Shown here: positions 1-6,186 of the stretch, one piece after another
How positions within the stretch are numbered: position 1 is the first letter of the stretch
Layout: the number at the start of each line of letters is the position of its first letter
Origin: Negativicutes bacterium UBA1444
Lineage (GTDB): Bacteria; Bacillota; Negativicutes; UBA1444
Assembly: GCA_002329525.1 (NCBI GenBank)
Contig: DCTI01000033.1
Span: forward strand, 6,229-12,414
DNA length: 6,186 nt
Reading direction: 5' to 3'
The notes under the pieces: generated by a model
The model's database searches: none
Told to the model about the DNA's origin: nothing
Seen by the model: the letters and a program-made list of their open reading frames with translations, nothing else
Made by a program: the position numbers and the translations under genes

Positions 1-131
1 AAAGCATCACCGGAGCGGCCGTGGCAGCCCGCGCCACCCGTGACGGCGTTGTCCACGAGGTGCTGGTGAAACCGGGTGACTTGATCAAAGTGGGCCAGGT
101 GGTTGCCCGGATTGAGCCGGCCGTTAAATGA
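1..131 (+). CDS. C-terminal end of a protein with a biotinyl/lipoyl-like (barrel-sandwich) domain, 5' partial
   Basis: Only the last 42 codons are inside the window, read in the frame starting at base 3 and ending at TGA 129-131. The visible peptide contains DGVVHEVLVKPGDLIKVGQV followed by VARIEPAVK and the stop. The pattern G-V-V-x-E-V-L-V-x-x-G-D-x-I-x-x-G-Q-V-V-A-x-I-E is typical of the second half of a biotinyl/lipoyl domain or of the barrel-sandwich hybrid in HlyD-type membrane fusion proteins. In true carriers the modified lysine sits about 11 residues before the glycine of the DG turn. Here that position is a glycine (in SITGAAVAAR), so a covalent cofactor looks unlikely. Candidates are an adaptor or membrane-fusion protein, an RnfC-like barrel, or a non-modified carrier paralogue; the rest of the gene is needed to decide. 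Its stop overlaps the next start by four bases (ATGA), which implies translational coupling. Confidence 0.6.
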   Translation, partial: SITGAAVAARATRDGVVHEVLVKPGDLIKVGQVVARIEPAVK

Positions 132-2029
132 CGAGAGGACTGAACAGATTGATGATTTCCCGTCGGCGCTTCGGCGCGTTGGTATTGATTTGCCTGGTCT
201 GGTTGTTGGCATTGCCGGCCGCCGCAGTTGCCGCGGTTCCGTTGATGCCGCTGTCCGAGGTCCGGGTCGGCGCGCAGGGGATCGCCCGTACGGTGATTGC
301 CGGGACCAGCATTGAAGAATTCGGCGTGGAAGTCTTGGGGATCATGAAGAACAAAGGGGCGGTTGGGGATCTGATTCTGGTGCGCACCTACGGCGATGTG
401 ATCGATCGCGCCGGCGGCGTTGCCCAGGGTATGAGCGGCAGCCCCGTGTTTATAGACGGGCGGTTGATCGGCGCTATCGGTTACGGCTGGAGCCTGACCG
501 ATCAGCGGACTGCTATGGTGACACCGATCCAGGACATGTTGAAGATTTTTGAATATAAATCACCGCCATTGCCGGCCGCCATGCCGGTGGACCAAGCCGG
601 CGACCAGCCGGATGATAAATCGACGGCGCCACCGGAAAAAAATAAGAAACAGGGAAAACCGCCGGCTGGCAAGGGCCGGCAGCTGTTGTCCACGCCGTTG
701 ATGGCGGCGGGGTTTGGTCAGAATGCGCTGGCCTATCTGCAGACCCATCTGAAACCGCTGCAATTGTCGCCGGTGGCGGTCGGCGATCCGCCGTCGGATA
801 TCGCCTATGGCGATCTGGAGCCTGGCAGCGCGGTCGGCGTGCAGCTTGTACGCGGCGACGTCAGCCTGGGCGCGCTGGGAACCGTGACCTATGTGGATGA
901 CAACCGGATTCTGGCCTTCGGCCACCCCTTCCTGAAACGGGGCCCGGCCGATTTTCTGATGACCAATGCCTATATCTTTACGACGATCCGTGGCTTAGAA
1001 AGCTCCTTCAAAGTGGGTGCCACCGGGGAAGTCATCGGTACGATCAGCCAAGACCGCGGGGCCGGTGTTGCCGGCGAAATGAACCGGTTCCCCGGCATCG
1101 TGCCGCTACGGATGAATATTCGGACCGCGGATTCCAGCGACCGTGAAATGGCGGTGCAGATCGTGCAGGATGAGGAGATCCTGCCGATTCTGGCGACGGC
1201 GTCCCTGCTCAACGCCATCGACAAGGCCGTTGACCGCACCGGGTCGGGTACTGCCCGCATTACTTTCGAAGTGGCCGCCCGGGGCATGCCGGGCGAAACC
1301 TACAAACGGGAAAACATGTTTTACAGTCCCGAAAATATCGCGGAATCATCTCTCGCTGAATTTTATGAACTGATTGCGTTTCTGGCCTCGAATCCGCACA
1401 ATCCGGTGACCATCATGGATATCCGGGCCGATGTCGCTGTCAGCCCCGAGCGGCGGACAGCGCGAATTCTGTCGGCCCGACCCTTGCAGAATACCGCCCG
1501 GCCGGGCGACGCGATCGACATTGAGGTGAAGCTCAAACCCTATCGGGCCGAGCCCATCACCCGGACCGTCAGCTTCACCGTGCCGAAGGAACAGACTACC
1601 GGCACGTTGAATTTGAGCGTCCGCGGCGGCGGCTTCTTTTCGCTGGCGGCCCTGCTGAAAAAAGTGGCTGCGGAAGGCGGCGATGCTCCGAAGCCGTCGC
1701 GAAAACCGCCGAAATCGTTTGAAGAAATGATCAAGGATCTGTCCAGTCGCGACCGTAATAACGATATTGTGGTCGAACTGCCGGGCGCCGGCGAGATGCT
1801 GGAAGATGGCGGCGACAAGAAACCCAAGCTGAAGCTGGGCGAGTCGGAAAAGGTCGCGGCCGACCTGGAACCGGCCAAACCGGAAAAACCGGCCAAACCG
1901 AAACCGGCGGGATCGTTGCTGAGTCCCCGCAAAGCCGATCAAAAGAAGAAAGGATTTCTGACCACCGACTACATCATCGAAGGCGACACGGAAGTAAGCC
2001 TGGAGATCCTGCCGGTGGGAAACCCATAG
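128..2029 (+). CDS. Exported SpoIVB-type (S55) peptidase domain protein with swapped motif order
   Basis: The 633-residue product begins with a signal peptide: basic SRRR at 11-14, a hydrophobic core at about 16-30 and an Ala-rich exit near 31-36. It is therefore exported or membrane-tethered. Residues about 60-140 resemble the C-terminal half of the S55 peptidase domain: LILVRT at 82-87, AGGVAQGMSGSP at 95-106 with Ser103 as presumed nucleophile, then LIGAIGYGW. A Pro/Lys/Asp-rich linker covers about 145-185. Residues about 232-330 resemble the N-terminal half of S55: GTVTYVDDNRILAFGHPF at 251-268 with His266 as presumed base, then EVIGTISQDRGAG at 301-313. In SpoIVB the histidine half precedes the serine half, so the order here is permuted. 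The remainder (about 340-633) is of unknown fold and includes a charged Lys/Pro-rich tail. No PDZ domain is obvious. Substrate is unknown, and proteolytic activity is inferred only from motifs. The ATG at 128 overlaps the upstream stop. An ATG at 152 is an alternative start that keeps the whole signal peptide and has GAGAGG 13 bases upstream. Confidence 0.83.
   Translation: MTRGLNRLMISRRRFGALVLICLVWLLALPAAAVAAVPLMPLSEVRVGAQGIARTVIAGTSIEEFGVEVLGIMKNKGAVGDLILVRTYGDVIDRAGGVAQGMSGSPVFIDGRLIGAIGYGWSLTDQRTAMVTPIQDMLKIFEYKSPPLPAAMPVDQAGDQPDDKSTAPPEKNKKQGKPPAGKGRQLLSTPLMAAGFGQNALAYLQTHLKPLQLSPVAVGDPPSDIAYGDLEPGSAVGVQLVRGDVSLGALGTVTYVDDNRILAFGHPFLKRGPADFLMTNAYIFTTIRGLESSFKVGATGEVIGTISQDRGAGVAGEMNRFPGIVPLRMNIRTADSSDREMAVQIVQDEEILPILATASLLNAIDKAVDRTGSGTARITFEVAARGMPGETYKRENMFYSPENIAESSLAEFYELIAFLASNPHNPVTIMDIRADVAVSPERRTARILSARPLQNTARPGDAIDIEVKLKPYRAEPITRTVSFTVPKEQTTGTLNLSVRGGGFFSLAALLKKVAAEGGDAPKPSRKPPKSFEEMIKDLSSRDRNNDIVVELPGAGEMLEDGGDKKPKLKLGESEKVAADLEPAKPEKPAKPKPAGSLLSPRKADQKKKGFLTTDYIIEGDTEVSLEILPVGNP
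133..138 (+). promoter_or_regulatory. Possible ribosome binding site for the alternative start at 152
   Basis: GAGAGG lies 13 bases before the ATG at 152-154, which is a rather long spacing. The ATG at 128 has no clear Shine-Dalgarno sequence, and its use would rely on coupling through the ATGA overlap. Because this site bears on which start is used, it makes the 152 start a real alternative. Confidence 0.3.
1868..1912 (+). repeat. Short in-frame tandem repeat coding a Pro-Ala-Lys tail
   Basis: The 12-base unit CCGGCCAAACCG occurs at 1871-1882 and again at 1889-1900, an 18-base period, within an AAACCG-rich stretch. It encodes EPAKPEKPAKPKPAG (residues 581-595) of the S55-like protein. The repeat keeps the frame. 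The Lys/Pro-rich peptide is probably an extended spacer, or a segment that contacts the cell wall or anionic polymers. It is likely to vary in length between strains by slippage or unequal crossing-over (inference). Confidence 0.6.
2014..2020 (+). promoter_or_regulatory. Likely ribosome binding site of the SDR gene
   Basis: GGTGGGA lies inside the last codons of the S55-like gene, 10 bases before the ATG at 2031. It is only a moderate match to the Shine-Dalgarno consensus. Because the upstream stop ends at 2029, one base before this start, termination-reinitiation coupling probably supplements it. Confidence 0.4.
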
Positions 2030-2030
2030 C

Positions 2031-3104
2031 ATGCGGGTGTTTTTGACCGGGGCAACCGGCTTTTTGGGCGAATATCTGCTGCGGGAACTGCTGCAGCGGG
2101 GTCATTCCGTATGGTGTCTGTACCGCCAGCCGGGCAAGCGCATGGATACGGTTCGCTTTTTGTCGGAGTCCGGCCTGCCTCGCCAGGCCAGCGATCTGCA
2201 CTGGGTTCAGGGCGATCTGATGGCGGCAGCGGACAACTGGCCAGCTTGGCTCGCGGCGAATCCTGCGCTGCGGGAAGCTGACACCCTGTTGCATTGCGCT
2301 GCGGCGATGCAGTTGCATCTGGATTCCCGCGGCGAACCGCTGCGGACCAATGTCGGCAGTGTCGCTGTGCTGCAGCGTCTGCTGCAAATGCAACCGATGT
2401 CGGCGCATGCGATCAGTACCGCCTATGTCTGCGGCCGCATCGAGGGTGATTCGGTGCCGGAGCGGCTGCATTCCCGGGGACAGTTCGTCAATGTTTATGA
2501 GGAAAGCAAATGGGAAGCGGAACGGCTTTGGGCCGGCCAGGCGACCCTGCTGCGACCGGGCATCATCGTCGGTGACACCGTCACCGGCCGGTGCACGTCA
2601 TTTTTCGGTTGGTATGTTCTGATGCAGGCTGTTCATCTGCTCAGCCGCCTGATAGGCGGCGAGGCGGGAGGACAGCCTTTTGATTTGCAAATCGGGCTGC
2701 CAGTGGATGCAGCGTCAACCATGAATATCGTGCCGGTCGATTATGTGGCGCAGGCGGCGGTCCGGATCATCGAAAATCCGGCCAATCACCGGCAAATTTT
2801 CCACCTGACCCATCCGGCGCCGCCGACCTATCAACAGACGCTGGAGTATGTGCGGCAGCGGTTCCATATCGAGGGCGTGCGATTGCTGGGGGCGGGCGCC
2901 GCGCCGGCCCTGCAGCCGCGTAATGAACTGGAACGCCTGGTGTGCCGCCAGATGGAATCCGTTCTCGAATACTTCGGCAACAATCCGCTGTTTCGCCGCG
3001 ACCACACCGACCGGGCCGTGCCTGACCTGCTGCCGCCGGCCGTAACGACCGAATGGATGGACCGCTGGCTCGATTATGCCATCGACAACGATTGGGGACA
3101 GTAA
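2031..3104 (+). CDS. Extended SDR oxidoreductase, thioester-reductase / male-sterility type
   Basis: The 357-residue product is a cytosolic NAD(P)-dependent extended short-chain dehydrogenase/reductase. The Rossmann dinucleotide motif TGATGFLG is at residues 6-13. The second strand ends in CLYRQ (29-33), whose arginine hints at NADP(H) preference. GDL follows at 61-63 and LLHCAAAM at 86-93. The catalytic residues are visible as STAYV (129-133) and YEESK (Tyr156, Lys160). LRPGIIVGD (174-182) and NIVPVDYVAQA (232-242) are typical of the thioester-reductase and fatty-acyl-reductase branch (NAD_binding_4) and of related epimerase-like SDRs. The length fits a free-standing SDR without an adenylation or carrier domain. 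It starts one base after the S55-like gene and ends 26 bases before the synthase gene, so a job in modifying or reductively releasing the synthase product is plausible but inferred. A sugar-nucleotide epimerase or a 3-hydroxysteroid-dehydrogenase-like enzyme is the main alternative. Substrate cannot be read from the sequence. Confidence 0.85.
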   Translation: MRVFLTGATGFLGEYLLRELLQRGHSVWCLYRQPGKRMDTVRFLSESGLPRQASDLHWVQGDLMAAADNWPAWLAANPALREADTLLHCAAAMQLHLDSRGEPLRTNVGSVAVLQRLLQMQPMSAHAISTAYVCGRIEGDSVPERLHSRGQFVNVYEESKWEAERLWAGQATLLRPGIIVGDTVTGRCTSFFGWYVLMQAVHLLSRLIGGEAGGQPFDLQIGLPVDAASTMNIVPVDYVAQAAVRIIENPANHRQIFHLTHPAPPTYQQTLEYVRQRFHIEGVRLLGAGAAPALQPRNELERLVCRQMESVLEYFGNNPLFRRDHTDRAVPDLLPPAVTTEWMDRWLDYAIDNDWGQ

Positions 3105-3113
3105 CCGCTACTG

Positions 3114-3123
3114 AAGAGAGGAG
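3114..3123 (+). promoter_or_regulatory. Strong ribosome binding site of the synthase gene
   Basis: AAGAGAGGAG contains GAGGAG at 3118-3123, seven bases before the ATG at 3131. It is by far the best Shine-Dalgarno match in the window. It fixes the start of the large open frame and suggests efficient independent initiation. The 26-base gap shows no terminator hairpin, so transcription probably continues through from the SDR gene. Confidence 0.75.
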
Positions 3124-3130
3124 CGTATTC

Positions 3131-6100
3131 ATGTTTCGTTTCGTCTGGCAACCGGAAAATCTATCCCCGCAGGCGCTTGACGCCGCCCGCAGGGCTGAAT
3201 TTCGCATTGTCTGCGACCTGACCGGGCCGCAGCGGCTGGACAAGGCGGCGTTGTTGACCCGCCTGGCGGACCCGGCGATGCCGGTCGATTTTTGGATCGA
3301 CGGCATTGGCGAGGGCGGTCTGCCGGACGCGGTGCTGACCGCCCTCTGCCGGTTGGCGCCGGCGGCGCTTGTCTGGGTGGAGGCAGCCGGTCTGTCAACG
3401 GCGATGTGCCGAACGTTACAGCAGCTGGCGCCGGATCGGCTGGGCTGGGTGGTTGCTTCGGCGGCGGATCTGGAACAGGTCCGGCAGGCGGTGCCGGGTA
3501 CCTGCCGCTTCGCGCTTAAGGGAAATGAGGCGGCCGGTTTTGTCGGCGCCGATACCCTGTTCACCCTGTTTTCGACGGTGCGGCAGCAATTGCGCCTTAG
3601 CGGTGGAACCCTCGGTCTGCATGTATGGGGCGGCGTGGCGACTCCGGAGGCTGCTGCGGCTTTTCTGACCAGCGGCGCCGCCGGCATCGTTTTCGAGAGC
3701 CTGCATTGGCTGACCGACCAGGCCGGGGTGGCCGAGCCGCTGAAAAAGAAACTGGGCCAGCTGCGGGCCGACCATAGCCGAATCCTCGGGCTGAATTCGG
3801 CGTCGCCCTATCGGGCCTACGACAAGGGAAATTCGGCGGCCGCCCGGACGGCCGCCGCCAAGATCAACAGCGAATCCGGCCCCGACGCAGCGCGGCAGTA
3901 TTTGCGGACGCACGCCGTGTCGCCGCTGGCCAGCCGGCTCGACCGGCGGGAATTGGTCCCGCTCGGCGTCGAGGCGAGCTTTGCCGGCGAGTTTGTCCGG
4001 CAATTCGGCCCGGACCTGGCGGACGCCGTCACCCGTTTTCGGGCGGCGGTACGGGATATTGCCGGCCGCCGGGATGAAATTGCCGCCCGGTTCCACGACA
4101 GTCCGGTGGCCAAAACCTGGGGAACCCGCTATCCGTTTGTGCAGGGGGCCATGTCCTGGATCAGCGACGCACCGGATTTCGCGGCCAAGGTCGCCGATGC
4201 GGGAGCGTTGCCGACCCTGGCGTTGGGACTGATGGATCCGGATACCCTGCAGCGGAAGCTGGGCAGCCTGCCGGATGTGATGTCGGACCGGCCTTATGCG
4301 GTCAATGTCATCACCTTGCCGGAAAATCCTTACCGCGACATCCAGCTGGAATGGATCCGGCGGCAGCGGCCGAGGTTCGCGGTGATTGCCGCCGGCGAAC
4401 CCGCCCAGGGCAAGGGCTTGTTGGCAGAAGGCATCGACGCGGTCTACATCGCGCCGACAGAGGATCTGCTGCAGTTGGCGCTGGAAACCGGCTACCGGCA
4501 GGTGATTTGCGAGGGCTGCGAGTCCGGCGGACACGTCGGGATTCACAGTACGCTGACCCTGGCCCAGCTGGCGCTGACGCTGAAAAACCGCCGGCCCGAG
4601 TTGTTTGCCGGTCGAACCCTGATCCTCGCCGGCGGGATCTGCAACCGGGAAACCGCCTACATGGCCGCCGTGCTGGGAGCTGACGCAATCCAGATGGGCA
4701 CGGTTTATCTGACCACCCCGGAAATCGTCGACACCGGCGCGCTCAGCGCCCAGTACCAGCAGCGGATTTTGGCGGCGACGCCGGCGGCGACGACGGTGAC
4801 CGGGGAATCCATCGGCCTGCGGGTGCGGTCACTGCGCAACGAAAAAACCGCGGCGATTCAGGGACTCGAACAGGCAGCGGCAGCCGGCGGCGTTGCGGCG
4901 GCAGACCTGCGGCAGCGTCTGGAAGTGTTGGCGACCGGCAGTCTGTGCTGTGCGGCGCGCGGCGTCGATCCCCGCACGGGGCAAAAACTTTCGCCGGCGG
5001 AAATGTGGCGCGAGGGGCAGTTCATGAGCGGCGCCTGCGCCGGGATTTTACAGGAACAGCGACCGCTGGCAAAGTTGCATGCGGAGTTGGCCGCACCGAT
5101 TCTGCCCGCGACCGCCGAAGATTTTTTGACGGAGACGGCGGAGCCTTCACGACCGGCACCCGTTTCGCGCTCCGGGCCGGAACGGATCGCTATCACCGGC
5201 ATGAGTCTGGTGAATGCTCTGGGACGGAGTCCGGCGGAAATCTGGACGGCGTCCCTGGCGCTGCGCAATGGCGTCGTGGCCGTGCCGGCGGCGAAATGGG
5301 ACCACAGCCGCTACTTCGATCCCCGGCCGATGCTGTCGGGCAAGACCTACTGCCGGGCCGCCGCGTTTCATGACCTGCGGGTCAGCCGACGGGACATCGC
5401 CGTGGCGCCGCAGGATTTCAAAAACATGACGGAAGCGACGAAGATCGCCCTGTGGGTGGCCGGCAACGCCGTGACGGATTCGCACATTCTGGAGTCCGAC
5501 ATCGCGCGGCAGCGCATCGGGGTGATCCTGTCGCAGAACGTGTCCGAAATGACACCGATCAGCGCCGACCTGAGCATCCGGGAAGCTTTGCCGGATCTGA
5601 TCGCGGCGGTCCGGCGGGTGCTGCCGCTGACGCCGGAGCAGGAAACAAGCCTGCAAAAGGAAATGGTCGCCGGACGCAGCATTCAGGACGACACCTCCCT
5701 GCTGGGGCGGTTGAGCAGCATGGTGCCGGGTTTCGTCTGCAACAAATTCGGCTTTGCCGGGCCGAGCTATTCAGTGCAGGCCGCCTGCGCATCTTCGCTG
5801 GTGGCGTTGCACAGCGCGGTGCAGATGATGCGGACCGGCCTGCTGGATGCCGCAGTGGTCGGCGGCGGGGAGGAACCGCTGTCACCGCTGCACTTCCTCG
5901 AGTTTTCCGTGCTGGGCGCTCTGGCCGGGCTGACCGATCCTGATCGGCCGGCTTCGTCGATGTCCCGGCCGTTTGACCGCCGCCGGGACGGCTTTGTGAT
6001 GGGCGAAGGGGCCGGCATGATCGTGATCGAGCGCGAATCCGTGGCCCGGCGCCGCGGCGCGCATATTTACGGCTATATTACCGGCGTGGGCGCCAGCAAC

Positions 6101-6186
6101 ACCGAAACCGGCATGGTGGAATCCTCCCGGTACAGCCAGATCCGCGCCATTCAGGCCTCGTTCGCCGGCCTGCCCTACGGGCCGGA
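3131..6186 (+). CDS. Polyketide / PUFA-like synthase: degenerate NMO barrel, NMO-type enoyl-reductase barrel, ketosynthase (3' partial)
   Basis: The frame is open for 1018 codons to the window edge. Residues about 20-200 form a nitronate-monooxygenase-like barrel with decayed motifs: KGNEAAGFVG at 130-139 and WGGV at 166-169. A helical, Ala/Arg-rich linker runs to about 325. Residues about 326-535 form a second, intact-looking FMN barrel of the NMO/PfaD family: QGAMSWIS at 338-345, EGCESGGHVG at 461-470 with the conserved His468, AGGI at 500-503 and GADAIQMGT at 516-524. After another linker a ketosynthase begins near 685 (RIAITGMSLVNALG). It carries AACASSL with nucleophile Cys886 and GEGAG at 958-962. 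The HGTGT-type and second histidine motifs lie beyond the window. KTY at 738-740 and the long insert before the active site resemble PfaA/HglE-type ketosynthases. The expected role is decarboxylative chain extension, with the second barrel as enoyl reductase (inference). Acyltransferase, carrier and ketoreductase domains, if present, are downstream. The start at 3131 is set by a strong ribosome site. Confidence 0.85.
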   Translation, partial: MFRFVWQPENLSPQALDAARRAEFRIVCDLTGPQRLDKAALLTRLADPAMPVDFWIDGIGEGGLPDAVLTALCRLAPAALVWVEAAGLSTAMCRTLQQLAPDRLGWVVASAADLEQVRQAVPGTCRFALKGNEAAGFVGADTLFTLFSTVRQQLRLSGGTLGLHVWGGVATPEAAAAFLTSGAAGIVFESLHWLTDQAGVAEPLKKKLGQLRADHSRILGLNSASPYRAYDKGNSAAARTAAAKINSESGPDAARQYLRTHAVSPLASRLDRRELVPLGVEASFAGEFVRQFGPDLADAVTRFRAAVRDIAGRRDEIAARFHDSPVAKTWGTRYPFVQGAMSWISDAPDFAAKVADAGALPTLALGLMDPDTLQRKLGSLPDVMSDRPYAVNVITLPENPYRDIQLEWIRRQRPRFAVIAAGEPAQGKGLLAEGIDAVYIAPTEDLLQLALETGYRQVICEGCESGGHVGIHSTLTLAQLALTLKNRRPELFAGRTLILAGGICNRETAYMAAVLGADAIQMGTVYLTTPEIVDTGALSAQYQQRILAATPAATTVTGESIGLRVRSLRNEKTAAIQGLEQAAAAGGVAAADLRQRLEVLATGSLCCAARGVDPRTGQKLSPAEMWREGQFMSGACAGILQEQRPLAKLHAELAAPILPATAEDFLTETAEPSRPAPVSRSGPERIAITGMSLVNALGRSPAEIWTASLALRNGVVAVPAAKWDHSRYFDPRPMLSGKTYCRAAAFHDLRVSRRDIAVAPQDFKNMTEATKIALWVAGNAVTDSHILESDIARQRIGVILSQNVSEMTPISADLSIREALPDLIAAVRRVLPLTPEQETSLQKEMVAGRSIQDDTSLLGRLSSMVPGFVCNKFGFAGPSYSVQAACASSLVALHSAVQMMRTGLLDAAVVGGGEEPLSPLHFLEFSVLGALAGLTDPDRPASSMSRPFDRRRDGFVMGEGAGMIVIERESVARRRGAHIYGYITGVGASNTETGMVESSRYSQIRAIQASFAGLPYGP

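Noticed and set aside
661..680. GCCGGC palindromes flanking a short loop, considered as a hairpin or terminator
   Set aside because: It lies in the middle of a coding region with no T-run. GCCGGC recurs throughout the window as a product of Ala/Gly codon bias.
1346..2032. 228-codon minus-strand open frame opposite the end of the S55-like gene
   Set aside because: It is a Phe/Arg-repetitive shadow of the Lys/Pro-rich plus-strand tail, with no supporting motif or plausible context.
2031..3104. OleD-type role (olefin biosynthesis) for the SDR
   Set aside because: No OleA, OleB or OleC partners are visible, and the following synthase is of a different type. Generic SDR motifs do not support a specific assignment.
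3105..3130. Promoter or terminator between the SDR and synthase genes
   Set aside because: The 26-base gap contains only the ribosome site and adjoining bases. No -35/-10 pair or hairpin with a T-tract fits.
2767..3687. 306-codon minus-strand open frame spanning the SDR/synthase junction
   Set aside because: It crosses two clear plus-strand genes and the strong ribosome site between them. Its Arg/Ala/Pro/Ser composition shows no recognisable fold.
3416..4546. 376-codon minus-strand open frame opposite the synthase gene
   Set aside because: It lies wholly antisense to the well-supported NMO barrels. Its translation is rich in Arg, Gln, Pro and Gly without domain motifs, as expected from a high-GC antisense shadow.
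5452..5943. 163-codon plus-strand frame inside the ketosynthase
   Set aside because: It is out of frame with the KS, which has its active-site Cys and flanking motifs intact. The composition is typical of a GC-rich frame shadow.

Overview
The window is a compact, co-directional stretch of GC-rich bacterial DNA (about 60% G+C by eye). It holds four genes on the plus strand with almost no intergenic sequence. The spacing between neighbours is a 4-base ATGA overlap, then 1 base, then 26 bases. No promoter, terminator, RNA gene, mobile element or CRISPR array is visible, so the genes look like the interior of one operon whose promoter and end lie outside the window. The strong GAGGAG ribosome site, the SpoIVB-type (S55) peptidase-like secreted protein and the style of the polyketide-synthase gene suggest a GC-rich member of the Bacillota, perhaps Negativicutes. 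That assignment is inference. Acidobacteria and Desulfobacterota-like lineages also carry related S55 proteins and cannot be excluded.

Layout. Bases 1-131 are the 3' end of a gene whose product ends in a biotinyl/lipoyl-like (barrel-sandwich) hairpin. Bases 128-2029 encode an exported 633-residue protein with S55 peptidase motifs. The two halves of the S55 domain appear in swapped order relative to SpoIVB: the GMSGSP serine motif comes first and the GHPF histidine motif follows after a Pro/Lys-rich linker. Bases 2031-3104 encode an extended short-chain dehydrogenase/reductase of the thioester-reductase/male-sterility type. Bases 3131-6186 (running off the end) encode the start of a large synthase. 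It has a degenerate nitronate-monooxygenase-like barrel, a second barrel with intact motifs, and then a ketosynthase resembling those of PfaA/HglE-type polyunsaturated lipid synthases.

How they may work together (inference). The synthase would build an acyl or polyketide chain, with the FMN-type barrel acting as an enoyl reductase in the manner of PfaD. The SDR would modify or release the product. The barrel-sandwich protein and the exported S55-like protein may serve envelope-side steps, or may simply share the transcript. The most noteworthy points are the permuted S55 architecture and the fused tandem NMO-NMO-KS arrangement with a decayed first barrel.
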